Under the pieces are notes generated by a model, which ran no database searches, was not told the origin of the DNA, and saw nothing but the letters and a program-made list of their open reading frames with translations. Source: Bradyrhizobium sp. CSS354 (GTDB lineage Bacteria > Pseudomonadota > Alphaproteobacteria > Rhizobiales > Xanthobacteraceae). From it: 64,000 bases of DNA. The translations under genes and the position numbers were made by a program. The stretch is from positions 1 to 64,000 of the forward strand of contig NZ_JAACFU010000016.1 in the NCBI RefSeq assembly GCF_029051725.1, written 5' to 3'. This document shows, one piece after another, positions 43,570 to 52,548 of the stretch. The first letter of the stretch is position 1. Each line of letters starts with the position of its first letter.

Positions 43570-44022
43570 ATGGAGATGCATCGGTGGGCTGCAAGGGTGC
43601 CGGGAACGCTATCCGCGCCGACAAACCGGGCCTGCTACGATCTTGTGGTGCAGGCGGAAACGCTTGCGCTTTCAGAGCTGGACGAACCGCTTAACATTTC
43701 GGCCGTTTGTAGCGCGCTTGCGGTCAGCGAGCGAACGCTGCGCAAAGCCTTCCTTAAGGTCCATGGCATCCCACCATGCCGACATCTCCGGATGCTGCGA
43801 TTGTCCGAGGCTCGACGCGCCCTGTTGTCAGCAGACGGCCAACTCGTAACCGTAACGGAGATCGCAACTGGCTTTGGTTTTGTGGAGCTGGGGCGCTTTT
43901 CAGTCGAATACCGCAGAGTGTACGGCGAAAGTCCCTCGAAGACACTGCATCGCGCCTCGCTCGATAGGCTCGTTGTCAAAGGCGCTGCCGACGACAGATC
44001 CGGTCTTCCATTTGGAATGTAG
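43570..44022 (+). CDS. AraC-family regulator, short form
   Basis: A 150-residue protein consisting almost only of the AraC DNA-binding domain. The first HTH is around residues 45-65 (NISAVCSALAVSERTLRKAF), and the second around 95-120 (VTVTEIATGFGFVELGRFSVEYRRVYGESPSKTL). The usual effector domain is missing; only about 35 residues precede the HTH. It sits at the centre of the genes carrying the TTTTGCATAG motif. AraC proteins bind asymmetric sites of this size, making it a strong candidate regulator, but this is inference. Confidence 0.85.
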   Translation: MEMHRWAARVPGTLSAPTNRACYDLVVQAETLALSELDEPLNISAVCSALAVSERTLRKAFLKVHGIPPCRHLRMLRLSEARRALLSADGQLVTVTEIATGFGFVELGRFSVEYRRVYGESPSKTLHRASLDRLVVKGAADDRSGLPFGM

Positions 44023-44051
44023 GTCGGCGTGACTTTCCTGCATCAGCTTGG

Positions 44052-44070
44052 GCCGATTTTGCATAGCGTC
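44052..44070 (+). promoter_or_regulatory. TTTTGCATAG motif, site 5
   Basis: GCCGATTTTGCATAGCGTC, ending 60 bases before the start of the outer membrane channel gene. Orientation relative to the gene is the same as at the other sites. Confidence 0.65.
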
Positions 44071-44130
44071 GACGTGCATCGAGACATTCAATCGCTCGAC
44101 TGACACAGTCCAGTTCTTGGGGGATTTGAG

Positions 44131-45204
44131 ATGACACGCAAGATATCCGAACGAAAAATCAGTCGCCGGGTCTTGCTCGCCGGCTTTGGCTTGGCTGTGA
44201 CGATTTTCGGGTCTGCATCTGTTCCAGCCCATGCTGACGAAAGTGGAGTTTCATACTGGCTCCCGGGTCGTTTCAGCAGCCTCGCAGCCACGCCTCAGGT
44301 GCCCGGATGGTCCATGGCGGAGATCTACTATCATACGTCGGTCTCGGCCTTCGGTGCTGCGGCCGCAGCCAGAGAGATTCAGATCGGCAGATTTCCAGCG
44401 GCGGTGAACGCCAATCTAAATCTGCATCTGAACGCGCAGGCCGACTTGGTGCTGCTCAATCCTACCTACACATTCGCCACACCGGTGCTGGGTGGGCAAC
44501 TCGCGATCGGCATCACGGGCATATTCGGCCGAGCAAGCACGAGCCTGGACGGGACGCTCACCACAGCAATCGGTCCGCTGGTCACATCCCGTACAGGAAG
44601 CATCTCGGATTCACTTACATCGGTCGGAGACTTGTATCCCCAAGCGACACTGAAGTGGAACGCCGGTGTGCATAACTTCATGACCTACATCACTGGAGAC
44701 ATTCCGGTCGGGGCCTACGATTCCAGCCGCCTCTCCAACCTCGGCATCGGTCATGGCGCTATCGATGGTGGCGGCGGCTACACCTATTTCAATCCGGCCA
44801 CCGGCCACGAATTTTCCGCCGTTGGCGGGTTGACTTACAATTTCAAGAACCAGGACACCCAATATCAGAACGGGGTCGACTTCCACGTCGATTGGGGCGG
44901 ATCCCAGTTCCTTTCAAAGCAGGTCTTTGTCGGTCTTGTCGGATATGCGTACCAACAGATCACGGACGATTCCGGCCAGCATCCGATCCTCGGCGGCTTC
45001 CGTTCTCGTGTCCTCGGGATCGGCCCCCAGATCGGGTATCTCTTCCCGGTGGGAGACATGCAGGGCTACCTCAATCTGAAGGGATACGGCGAGTTTGCCG
45101 CGGAGAATCGGCCGGCGGGGTGGAACACCTGGCTGACATTCTCGATTTCGCCCATGGCGCCTGTCAGCACCGTGACGCCCACCCGGCGAATGGTGACAAA
45201 GTAA
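44131..45204 (+). CDS. Outer membrane channel of the phenol-degradation meta-pathway (MetA) family
   Basis: A 357-residue beta-barrel protein with a twin-arginine-like or Sec signal (SRRVLLAGFGLAVTIFGSAS, cleavage near AHA). The mature barrel shows amphipathic strands such as ADLVLLNPTYTFATPVLGGQLAIGITG, LKWNAGVHNFMTYITGDIPVGAY, HEFSAVGGLTYNFKN and VLGIGPQIGYLFPVG. This matches the Phenol_MetA_deg family of hydrophobic-substrate channels. GGGGGA lies 6 bases before the ATG. A motif site lies 60 bases upstream. The LssY-like gene follows and may share the transcript. Confidence 0.85.
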   Translation: MTRKISERKISRRVLLAGFGLAVTIFGSASVPAHADESGVSYWLPGRFSSLAATPQVPGWSMAEIYYHTSVSAFGAAAAAREIQIGRFPAAVNANLNLHLNAQADLVLLNPTYTFATPVLGGQLAIGITGIFGRASTSLDGTLTTAIGPLVTSRTGSISDSLTSVGDLYPQATLKWNAGVHNFMTYITGDIPVGAYDSSRLSNLGIGHGAIDGGGGYTYFNPATGHEFSAVGGLTYNFKNQDTQYQNGVDFHVDWGGSQFLSKQVFVGLVGYAYQQITDDSGQHPILGGFRSRVLGIGPQIGYLFPVGDMQGYLNLKGYGEFAAENRPAGWNTWLTFSISPMAPVSTVTPTRRMVTK

Positions 45205-45287
45205 GAGTCTTCGGCGGATCGCCAAGGCTCGCTTAACATTCTCTTTCCAGCGCCACGACCGGACTTCCTGCATGCACGACGGTTTCG

Positions 45288-46091
45288 ATGAATATTGGCT
45301 CTAGGGGCCGGAAACGTCCGATTGTCCTGCTTCTAGTCGCAGTGATCATTCCTTACGTGACGCTCAGTTACCTCGTACTGCCCGCGACATGGTCGCGGAT
45401 CGAGCGAGAGCCGGGGCTCGCAAAGCGAGCGATGTTGACTGCGACCGCACAAGGAATACCCGGAGGCCCTATCAACGTCGGCCTCATCGGAAGTCGCCCG
45501 GACTTGGTCCGCGCCTTTCACGCTGCCGGCTGGAATCCTGCCGATCCCGTCACGTTGCGAACCAGCTTGGAGATTGTAGGGAGTGTGTTACTCGACCGCC
45601 CTTACAAGGATGCACCAGTCAGTCCGCTGTTTTTCGAAGGCCGCCAACAGGATCTGGCCTTTGAAAAGCCCGACGGGATCAGCGCCGATCGGCGTCAGCA
45701 TGTCCGGCTTTGGAGAACCCTGGAAAACGGCAGCGATGATAGACCAGTTTGGCTCGGAGCCGTCACTTTCGACGACGGAGTCACGCTCAGCCGCGATACC
45801 GGCCAGGTGACGCACCGCATCGCTCCAGACATCGACAACGAGCGAGACCGGCTAATCGAGTCGCTCAACAATGCTCTTATGATCACCGCCATTTACCAGA
45901 TGAAGGGAGTCGGCCCGACTCTGAATGGACGGAATGGGGAAGGTGACCCCTACAACACGGATGGAGAGATATGGATTGCCAAGCTCGTTTGGAACGGAGA
46001 CAAGGCCGATGAGCGTGCCGAAATGGTCTCTCCGCCCGTATTGATTCAGATGAAGGATGCGCTGTTTTCCCGCTTTCTTACCGGCAGCTGA
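45288..46091 (+). CDS. LssY C-terminal-domain protein
   Basis: A 267-residue membrane-anchored protein: one N-terminal helix (about 11-33), then a periplasmic LssY-C domain. Characteristic stretches are GGPINVGLIGSRPDLVRAFHAAGWNPADP, SPLFFEGRQQDLAFEK, RQHVRLW, WLGAVTFDDGV and HRIAPDIDNERDRLI. The domain occurs fused to PAP2 phosphatases in LssY proteins; here it stands alone. The biochemical role is unknown. The gene follows the outer membrane channel gene by 83 bases and converges with the hydrolase gene. Confidence 0.8.
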   Translation: MNIGSRGRKRPIVLLLVAVIIPYVTLSYLVLPATWSRIEREPGLAKRAMLTATAQGIPGGPINVGLIGSRPDLVRAFHAAGWNPADPVTLRTSLEIVGSVLLDRPYKDAPVSPLFFEGRQQDLAFEKPDGISADRRQHVRLWRTLENGSDDRPVWLGAVTFDDGVTLSRDTGQVTHRIAPDIDNERDRLIESLNNALMITAIYQMKGVGPTLNGRNGEGDPYNTDGEIWIAKLVWNGDKADERAEMVSPPVLIQMKDALFSRFLTGS

Positions 46092-46135
46092 GACCATTTA
46101 GGCAGAAGTGCACTCTGCGAAACCTGCCGCTTCAG

Positions 46136-47278
46136 CTACTTGCCCGTGGCGGCAGCCCGATCTGTGATCAGCCCCAACGAGTTTGCGGCGCCAGAACGCT
46201 GGTCGGCCAGCGACTGCCCCTCACTCAAACGCTGTTTGATCATCCCCATGACCGAGGTGACGTCCTCGAATGCCCGATCGTGAGCATCGTCTCCAGCCTT
46301 CGCGAGAGTTGTCAGGTCGAACGTAACTATTCTGTCTCGAGCAAGTTCACTTCGATATGGCTCCAGCTTCGGATCAATGTCCCCCAGTCGCGGCACATCT
46401 CCCCAGATTGTCTTGGAGAGACCAAGTGCCTCATCATCCTGGGATACGAACAAGGCAATCCGCGGTCGTGCCGATCCCATCCGCTGGATTTGTGAGCGAA
46501 AGACATCGACATCGACGTCCGGGGCCACGAGAAGGACATTCTTTAATTTGTCCGGCTTCGAACGAGCAGCAGCCAACTCTTGGCGTATCGATCGCCCGCG
46601 CAAAGCTTCCAGCGCCACCCAGTTTCCCATCGAGTGGGCCAACAGGGAAACCTCAGTGACGGCAGGATAGGCCGTTAGTGAGCTGAGCAACTCTTCAAGG
46701 GCGTCGCGAGAGTAGTTCGCACTTTCCCGGTCATACGTATAGGCGCGCAACCGCAATTCGCCGCGGGATGGCCAAGTAAACAGTACAGGGATGACGGGCG
46801 CCTTCGAATCATGAACGATTTGCGCAAACCGGTACACCGAATCGTCGAAACGATTGTTGAACCCATGCACAAAGACCAGCACTTTGCTCCGGCCCGACTT
46901 TTTGGCGAAGGCAGCGATCGAAGCGGCGAAGGCTTGTTTCTCAATGTAGTCAGCTGACACCGTCATGAAGTTGGTGCGTGGATCTCCTGGAAGAGTCGTC
47001 GGCCACTGCACTTCTCCAATTTTTCGGGACGCATCGGGCGGTATCGACACGGTAACGGCAGCGTAAGAGACCGCGGCGGCGCGCTCCCCGCTAAACATTT
47101 CGCCGGGGTCTGTTGCGGAGCGCTGTCGTGTCGTCGCGACAAAGATAGGAACGATCGACGTTCCGGCGACGGTCGCAGTCGGAATCATGACGCCTTGTGA
47201 GGGGCGTCCAGCACACGCCGCGAGAACAAATACAGTCAAGACCATCGAAGCCGCGAAGATAATCCTCGACTGTTTCAA
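46136..47278 (-). CDS. Lipoprotein alpha/beta hydrolase (DUF900 family)
   Basis: A 380-residue lipoprotein: signal MKQSRIIFAASMVLTVFVLA with lipobox Cys in LAACAG. The hydrolase domain (about 45-340) follows, with PIFVATTRQR, VLVFVHGFNNRFDDSVYRF, the nucleophile elbow LLAHSMGNW and a late ELARDRIVTFD. DUF900 proteins are predicted esterases or lipases of the envelope. The start is TTG with GAGGTG 7 bases upstream. It is 37 bases after the Cys-rich protein gene, so the two are probably co-transcribed. Confidence 0.85.
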   Translation of the reverse strand: MKQSRIIFAASMVLTVFVLAACAGRPSQGVMIPTATVAGTSIVPIFVATTRQRSATDPGEMFSGERAAAVSYAAVTVSIPPDASRKIGEVQWPTTLPGDPRTNFMTVSADYIEKQAFAASIAAFAKKSGRSKVLVFVHGFNNRFDDSVYRFAQIVHDSKAPVIPVLFTWPSRGELRLRAYTYDRESANYSRDALEELLSSLTAYPAVTEVSLLAHSMGNWVALEALRGRSIRQELAAARSKPDKLKNVLLVAPDVDVDVFRSQIQRMGSARPRIALFVSQDDEALGLSKTIWGDVPRLGDIDPKLEPYRSELARDRIVTFDLTTLAKAGDDAHDRAFEDVTSVMGMIKQRLSEGQSLADQRSGAANSLGLITDRAAATGK

Positions 47279-47315
47279 CTCGATTCACCTCGTCGACGAG
47301 CCGAACCAGCAGGCA

Positions 47316-47783
47316 TTATTTGGTTGCCGCAAGGGCTTCAACTCTTTGGATGGCATCCCCACAGTCCTTCGATGCCGTGGATTTGTTTGTCATCAAGCAG
47401 GCCGCGATACGGCCTTGGCCCGGCACAGTCTTGCCGCAGATACCGGTGATTTCCAGTTTACACGCGATGACAGCGTCCTTCAGAGTATCTGCCGTAGTCT
47501 GCACGCTCGACGCTGTTTCCCCGAGCTCGTAGGTGCACTTCGGACTGATTTTGTCCTCATGGGCTTGCAGGCAATAGATTACGCGCCCCTGTCCCGGGGT
47601 CACGGTCTTGCAATATTGCTTAATGTCGGGTCCGCATGCGCCCTGAAGCTGCGCAACCTTTGCGGTGAGCTTTTCTACGATCATTTTGCCGACCTCCCCT
47701 TCCGCCATCGCGGATCCACCCCCCAGAATCGAGTAAATCACAACGAATCCGAGCATTGCCAGGGCGTGCATTTTTATCTTCAT
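47316..47783 (-). CDS. Secreted cysteine-rich-repeat (GLG1-like) protein
   Basis: A 155-residue exported protein with a signal peptide (MKIKMHALAMLGFVVIYSILG, cleavage near AMA). Two Cys-rich repeats follow: CGPDIKQYCKTVTPGQGRVIYCLQ and a second unit ending CGKTVPGQGRIAACLM. The pattern C-DI--YC--V-PG-GR---CL is the hallmark of the golgi-apparatus-protein repeat that bacteria also carry. Its role in bacteria is unknown. The start at 47783 begins the signal. It lies upstream of the hydrolase lipoprotein gene in an apparent operon. Confidence 0.8.
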   Translation of the reverse strand: MKIKMHALAMLGFVVIYSILGGGSAMAEGEVGKMIVEKLTAKVAQLQGACGPDIKQYCKTVTPGQGRVIYCLQAHEDKISPKCTYELGETASSVQTTADTLKDAVIACKLEITGICGKTVPGQGRIAACLMTNKSTASKDCGDAIQRVEALAATK

Positions 47784-47872
47784 CGAACATCCTCTAGTGA
47801 CTAGCTGGAGCGAAGGGGTTGCTGAACGCGACTCGCGGATCAGGCGAACCAACCGTTATAGACAGCTAACTC

Positions 47873-48355
47873 TCATTGCGCTGACGCCAGCCTGAGGCCT
47901 GAGACGCCAAGCGAGAGATTGATCCCAACTGATCCCTCCACCGAGAGCGGTTGAAGCGCGATCGAGCGACCACTCCCGCCGAATAAAAGGTTTGCGCCGA
48001 CGCCTACACCGACGCCTATTGCCCCACTCGCCCCAACGTACGTGCCCGCGAGTCTACCCGGCATGGGCCCGGTAGAAGGCGCAAATACTCCCCACGCCAT
48101 AACGCCGCCAGCGGTGATGCCGATGTCAAGACCGATCGTATTCATCACGCCAGCATAGGCTTCCGGTTGGTAGGGCCCGTTGGGCGTGAAGCGGCAGGCC
48201 ATTCGCTGTTGAGACCCGAAGATCAAGCCGATAGAAGGGGCCAATTTGCAGGTCAGCGAGCCAACATTTGTTCCTGGCGGGGTCTGCGCGGATGCTGGAC
48301 AAGCGGCTAAGCATGCGAGCGCAATCAGTGTCGGAACGATACAGATCTTGATCAT
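47873..48355 (-). CDS. DUF992-family secreted protein
   Basis: A 160-residue exported protein. The signal (MIKICIVPTLIALACLAACPA, cleavage at ASA-Q) is followed by VGSLTCKLAPSIGLIFGSQQRMACRFTP, Gly-rich turns (GIGVGVGANLLFGGSGRS) and a final LQPLSVEGSVGINLSLGVSGL. This is the DUF992 family, common and uncharacterised in Rhizobiales. A degenerate motif copy lies 59 bases upstream. Confidence 0.85.
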   Translation of the reverse strand: MIKICIVPTLIALACLAACPASAQTPPGTNVGSLTCKLAPSIGLIFGSQQRMACRFTPNGPYQPEAYAGVMNTIGLDIGITAGGVMAWGVFAPSTGPMPGRLAGTYVGASGAIGVGVGVGANLLFGGSGRSIALQPLSVEGSVGINLSLGVSGLRLASAQ

Positions 48356-48414
48356 GGCTGACTTCCCGGATTGAGCTCTGAGCGCCTCACACTAGAAAGT
48401 CGGTGATGCCATGA

Positions 48415-48431
48415 CTATGCGATTTCTACCC
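48415..48431 (-). promoter_or_regulatory. Weak TTTTGCATAG-like site 7
   Basis: Read toward the DUF992 gene, the sequence is GAAATCGCATAGTC. It keeps GCATAG but lacks the T-run. It is 59 bases upstream of the start and correctly oriented. It may be a weak or chance copy. Confidence 0.3.
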
Positions 48432-48503
48432 TTAGCCCCTAGTCGGGGGTCCCGCTCGCAGAGCCTTGTCCGAGTCGTGTTGAACACAGCTCCAGATAGG
48501 CTT

Positions 48504-49868
48504 TCATAACTGAGGCCTGTGCGCCTCTTTGGATCTCGCAAACTCTTGAACGGCAGTTGTGTTGCGAAGCAGGCTCCGGCGATGGCTCATAAGATATTGC
48601 AATCTATGGGCTGCAAGACTCAGTGCGGCGACATCGGAACTATCGGTCCCCGGCCCGTTCGCATTCCTGGCGAGCTCACCTTTCAGAATATCGTCGATCT
48701 TCTTCTCGATCTCCTGCAGTTCGGCCTCGCTGTCGGCATCCTTGATCTCACGGCCAAGTTCGTACAGCGGACCAAGCATACTTTTGGATGCAACGTCCGA
48801 CCCGGCGAAGCGCCACGTTGCTACAACAATCGAGATCAAAGTCCCAAGCAGCAGCGATAAGTAATAGAGCTTATCGTCGTATTTATCGAGAAAGCTTTGC
48901 TGATTGCCGTTGTAATAAGTGGCGGCTCCCGGATGGATTGGAATCAGCGCATTGGCATCGGTACTGGGCGCGCCGGCTTGAGCCAAAATCGGATATTGCG
49001 ACAGCAGATCCCTGCGAACGTCCACCAACGATTGTGTCAGGTCTGTGATCGTGTCGGCATCGACCGATTTGTCGGCGACAAGATAGAAAGAAACCCGCAA
49101 TGACGTGAGATCATCTGACGGCACCGGCGGAGCTCCGCGCAACGTTCCCTTTGGAATGTCGTAGCTCTCATAGTATTGTGCGACGTTGGCTATTGCCCCG
49201 GCCGATGCGATTTCGATGAGCTTCGGAGCCGATCCTTTGCCACCATTCTGCTGAAACATTTCCCGGACTTTCGCAAGGTACTTCTCGGTCAGAGGAACGA
49301 CCGCAAGCAAGGCGTGAACCTTTCCTGACGACAGCGCGGCCGCCGCCTCGGTAACGGCAACGTTCTGGAAGCTCACCTTGGCGCGATCGAACTGGTAGAC
49401 TTGCTTCAGGGCTTCGACGACCGTCCGATTAGCCTCTCCTCCGATCACGCCAATTGTTGTGTTGCGCAGATCGCCCAGACCCTCGGCGCTCACAGTCGAC
49501 GGCGCGACGATGAGAACAACGCCGTGGCTCAGAAGAAGCACGCTTCGTGCGTCCGAAAGGCCGGCCGTATCGCCACGGACCACAGCAAGGTCGGCTCTGC
49601 CTCCAGCCAGCATCTCGGACGCTCCCGCAGACGAGCCCGCATTGACGACCTTCAGTCGGACATGTGCGCCCGATGCTGTTAGCCGGGCCGAGATCGCGGA
49701 GGTGAGCAGTTGCGCTTCACCGTCAGATGATCCCGTTGCGACCGTTAGAATCACCGGTTTGGTAAAGTGGCGATAAACGAACCAGCCGCCGCCAATGCTG
49801 GCAGTAGTTGCAACCCCGACAACGACGATCCGGAGCCATCGCGGCAGGTTGGTGACGAGATTCGGCAT
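48504..49868 (-). CDS. TAXI-family substrate-binding protein anchored by two membrane helices
   Basis: A 454-residue protein. The N-terminal helix (about 12-33) is followed by a TAXI (TRAP-type) binding domain: ILTVATGSSDGEAQLLTSAI, VVNAGSSAGASEMLAGGRADLAVVRGDTA and TIGVIGGEANRTVVEALKQVY. A second helix at about 334-354 (LYYLSLLLGTLISIVVATW) leads to a cytoplasmic helical tail (ELGREIKDADSEAELQEIEKKIDDIL). Ordinary TAXI proteins are free periplasmic and lack the last two parts. No TRAP permease gene is nearby, so it may act as a receptor. Motif site 3 lies 102 bases upstream. The start at 49868 is chosen over a longer weak one. Confidence 0.82.
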   Translation of the reverse strand: MPNLVTNLPRWLRIVVVGVATTASIGGGWFVYRHFTKPVILTVATGSSDGEAQLLTSAISARLTASGAHVRLKVVNAGSSAGASEMLAGGRADLAVVRGDTAGLSDARSVLLLSHGVVLIVAPSTVSAEGLGDLRNTTIGVIGGEANRTVVEALKQVYQFDRAKVSFQNVAVTEAAAALSSGKVHALLAVVPLTEKYLAKVREMFQQNGGKGSAPKLIEIASAGAIANVAQYYESYDIPKGTLRGAPPVPSDDLTSLRVSFYLVADKSVDADTITDLTQSLVDVRRDLLSQYPILAQAGAPSTDANALIPIHPGAATYYNGNQQSFLDKYDDKLYYLSLLLGTLISIVVATWRFAGSDVASKSMLGPLYELGREIKDADSEAELQEIEKKIDDILKGELARNANGPGTDSSDVAALSLAAHRLQYLMSHRRSLLRNTTAVQEFARSKEAHRPQL

Positions 49869-49970
49869 AGCATTCCCCGCGTAACCGACACCTCTTACGA
49901 GAGGCTGAAGAGCCCTCAAGCCCAGCGAGCTACGGCCACATCCTTGATACGAACACGCGGGATTGTCCGT

Positions 49971-49989
49971 CTATGCAAAATCGGACGTC
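49971..49989 (-). promoter_or_regulatory. TTTTGCATAG motif, site 3
   Basis: Read toward the TAXI gene, the sequence is GTCCGATTTTGCATAGAC. It lies 102 bases upstream of the start and is paired in inverted orientation with site 4. Confidence 0.65.
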
Positions 49990-50083
49990 AGAGAGAGATG
50001 CTCTTGGGAGAGAATTTTTCCGCGCCGGTTGAGCTCTGGTTTGCAGATTGTCGGCCGCTGGGGTGCTCACGAACAAAGGGGAT

Positions 50084-50102
50084 GACCGTTTTTGCATAGT
50101 CG
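50084..50102 (+). promoter_or_regulatory. TTTTGCATAG motif, site 4
   Basis: GACCGTTTTTGCATAGTCG, ending 80 bases before the DUF1254/1214 gene. It has the same relative orientation as the others. Confidence 0.65.
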
Positions 50103-50182
50103 CCGCAGCCATACGCCCGGTAGGATTACTGTCAAGTTCCTCCTAGCTGACACTGAAGCTAATGCATTTAAGGAATGTTCAC

Positions 50183-51625
50183 ATGTTGACAAAGCGCGAT
50201 CTGCTTCGCTCCGCTGCGGTAGCCGTAATCACAGCCTCACTCGTGAAGTCTGTCCCGGCGAGCGCCCAGAGCAAAGCCGAATGGCCCAATCTGTTCGAAG
50301 CCAAGGACATCGCAGAAGAAGGCTTCATCTACGGCCTACCGCTTGTGATGTATTACGCAGTCATGCAGGAATTTGCCGTCGACAAGAACTCGGGACAGTT
50401 CAAGGCGCCGTTTAACGAAATCCACAGCCTGCACCACGTCGCCACGCCAGAGGATACGGCAGTTATCACGCCGAACAGCGACACCCCTTACTCATTTATC
50501 TGGCTGGATTTGCGTGCTGAACCGATGGTTGTCTCGGTGCCGACGATCGAAAGGGATCGCTACTACGCGGTTCAAATGATCGACGGTAACACCTACAATT
50601 TTGGCTACATCGGCACCCGCGCCACGGGGACCGAGCCAGGCGACTATCTGGTGGTTGGCCCCGATTGGAAAAGTGAAACCCCGCCCGGGATTAAGAAGGT
50701 CTTCCGATCAACCACCCCGTTCCCTCTCGCTCTCATTCGTACTCAACTCTTCAACCCTGGGGATATCTCGAATGTTGAGAAAGTTCAGGCCGGTTACAAG
50801 GCCCGGCCGCTCTCGACCTTCCTTAAACTACCGGCGCCACCCGCCGCGCCGAAGATCGATTTCCTTCCCGCCACGACTGCTGGGATCAAGGATAACTTCT
50901 TCCAGTACCTCGACGCGGCTCTGCAATTCGTCCCCGAGACCTCAAGGGACAAGGCAATTCGCGCGAAACTTGCGAGAATTGGCGTCGGTCCCGGCAAGAC
51001 CTTCGTGTTCAAAGATCTGTCGCTGGAACATAAAGCCGAAATTCTGGTGGGCATGAAGCAGGGCGACAACAAGGTCGACAAATGGCTGACCGGCGGAAAC
51101 AAGAACATCAACGGCTGGAACGTCGGCTCCTTCTTTGGCGATGAGGCCTTCTACAACGGTGATTGGACGATGCGGGCCGGATCTGCCAAGGGCGGTCTCT
51201 TGGGCAACGATGCCGTAGAAGCGATGTACCCCTATACTCGAACGGACGCGACCGGTGAGCCGCTCGACGGCAGCAAGCACAAGTACACAATCACATTTCC
51301 GGCTGGCCAGCTGCCGCCAGTAAATGCGTTCTGGTCCGTTACGATGTACGACGGCAAGAGCCAGCTGTTAGTTAAGAACCCGATCAACCGGTATCTCATC
51401 AACTCCCCGATGTTGCCGGCGATGAAAAAGGAGGCGGACGGCTCAGTGACGCTGTACATCCAAAAAGACAGTCCCGGAGCGGACAAGGAGGCAAATTGGC
51501 TCCCGGCTCCGGATGACAAGATCTATCTCGTGATGCGCCTGTATTGGCCGAAGCCCACCGCCCCATCCATCCTTCCGCCCGGCGAAGGGACGTGGCAGCC
51601 CCCCGGCATAACGCGGGTTTCCTAG
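50183..51625 (+). CDS. Exported DUF1254/DUF1214-domain protein
   Basis: A 480-residue protein with an N-terminal signal (KRDLLRSAAVAVITASLV, cleavage near ASA). The DUF1254 domain follows (AEEGFIYGLPLVMYYAVMQEF, ITPNSDTPYSFIWLDLRAEP, RYYAVQMIDGNTYNF). The C-terminal DUF1214 domain comes last (KYTITFPAGQLPPVNAFWSVTMYD, ADKEANWLPAPDDKIYLVMRLYWP). Such proteins are widespread envelope proteins of unknown function. AAGGA lies before ATG 50183. It is divergent from the TAXI gene, with one motif copy on each side. Confidence 0.88.
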   Translation: MLTKRDLLRSAAVAVITASLVKSVPASAQSKAEWPNLFEAKDIAEEGFIYGLPLVMYYAVMQEFAVDKNSGQFKAPFNEIHSLHHVATPEDTAVITPNSDTPYSFIWLDLRAEPMVVSVPTIERDRYYAVQMIDGNTYNFGYIGTRATGTEPGDYLVVGPDWKSETPPGIKKVFRSTTPFPLALIRTQLFNPGDISNVEKVQAGYKARPLSTFLKLPAPPAAPKIDFLPATTAGIKDNFFQYLDAALQFVPETSRDKAIRAKLARIGVGPGKTFVFKDLSLEHKAEILVGMKQGDNKVDKWLTGGNKNINGWNVGSFFGDEAFYNGDWTMRAGSAKGGLLGNDAVEAMYPYTRTDATGEPLDGSKHKYTITFPAGQLPPVNAFWSVTMYDGKSQLLVKNPINRYLINSPMLPAMKKEADGSVTLYIQKDSPGADKEANWLPAPDDKIYLVMRLYWPKPTAPSILPPGEGTWQPPGITRVS

Positions 51626-51663
51626 AGCTGGGATGGTCCCTCGCATACGACTGACTGAGTGCA

Positions 51664-52098
51664 ATGTCCCCAGATACGCCGACGGTCAGCCAGTTATCGC
51701 ACGTCATCTCCCAATCGGCAGCGCCAGCGTTCCTTCTGGGAGCGCTGGCCGCCTTCATTTCTGTCCTGATTTCCCGCTTGAACAGGATCATCGATAGAAC
51801 AATTCTCCTGAACGGCATCGCCGACGAAGATACAGTCAGATCACGATTAAAAGTCGATCTTCCGCGCCTGATGCGCCGAGCCGCAATGCTGAACCGTGCA
51901 ATCTTCTGGGCGGTAATCGGCAGCATCGCGGTGACGGCCCTTGTTATGGTCGCGTTTGCGAGCGCTTTCCTTCAGATACGCCACGAGCACGGCGTGGCTA
52001 TCCTATTCATGGTTGCCCTCGCCGCATTCGCTGTATCGCTTGTTGATTTTGCCCGCGAGGTCCGAATTGCGCTGAGCGAGCTAGATCATTTCGCCTGA
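51664..52098 (+). CDS. DUF2721-family membrane protein
   Basis: A 144-residue inner membrane protein: an N-terminal helix (SAAPAFLLGALAAFISVLI), a cytoplasmic segment (RTILLNGIADEDTVRSRLKVDLPRLMRRAAMLNRAI) and two C-terminal helices. The layout and the arrangement of RLNRIIDR-like Arg residues match DUF2721. The function is unknown. It follows the DUF1254 gene by 38 bases, so it is probably in the same transcript. Confidence 0.82.
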   Translation: MSPDTPTVSQLSHVISQSAAPAFLLGALAAFISVLISRLNRIIDRTILLNGIADEDTVRSRLKVDLPRLMRRAAMLNRAIFWAVIGSIAVTALVMVAFASAFLQIRHEHGVAILFMVALAAFAVSLVDFAREVRIALSELDHFA

Positions 52099-52160
52099 TG
52101 CCGGTGCTCAAACCGCCGCTAGGTGTCGTTCTCAGCGTCAGACCTCAGCGTGAAAATGCA

Positions 52161-52475
52161 TTATGGCTTACGAGCCCACTGATCCATTTGAAGACACGTC
52201 AGCAAGCTAACATAGCTCGGGGTGCCGCCGACGGCCTCCTGCCCGACGCAGCTCTCCTTTTGCGGCCCCGACATTTTTGACCATAGGGAGCCGAGCTGCC
52301 GCCGTGCTTTTTGCTCATCGTTGACGCAGCTCTTGAGCGACTGACCTACGCTGAGCCCGGCCGTTGCAGCTAGGTCGAGCTTGCAACTGCGGGCAACGTC
52401 GAATTTCGGTACGGTGTCGGCGACTGGTACAAGCAGCTGTGAACCGACAATCAGCATTGAGATCGAGAACGGCAT
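52161..52475 (-). CDS. Small secreted hypothetical protein with conserved-looking Cys
   Basis: A 104-residue exported protein: signal MPFSISMLIVGSQLLVPVA, then SCKLDLAATAGLSVGQSLKSCVNDEQKARRQL and WSKMSGPQKESCVGQEAVGG, ending with TCLQMDQWARKP. Four Cys suggest two disulfides. No named family applies. The start at 52475 opens the signal. Motif site 6 lies 73 bases upstream, which supports this gene as a regulon member. Confidence 0.7.
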   Translation of the reverse strand: MPFSISMLIVGSQLLVPVADTVPKFDVARSCKLDLAATAGLSVGQSLKSCVNDEQKARRQLGSLWSKMSGPQKESCVGQEAVGGTPSYVSLLTCLQMDQWARKP

Positions 52476-52548
52476 GATCGCACCCTGCCTTTTAGAGGTG
52501 GCCCGCGGACAACTCCTCCTCCAGCCTGTGCCCAGTTGTGCCTTCGGT

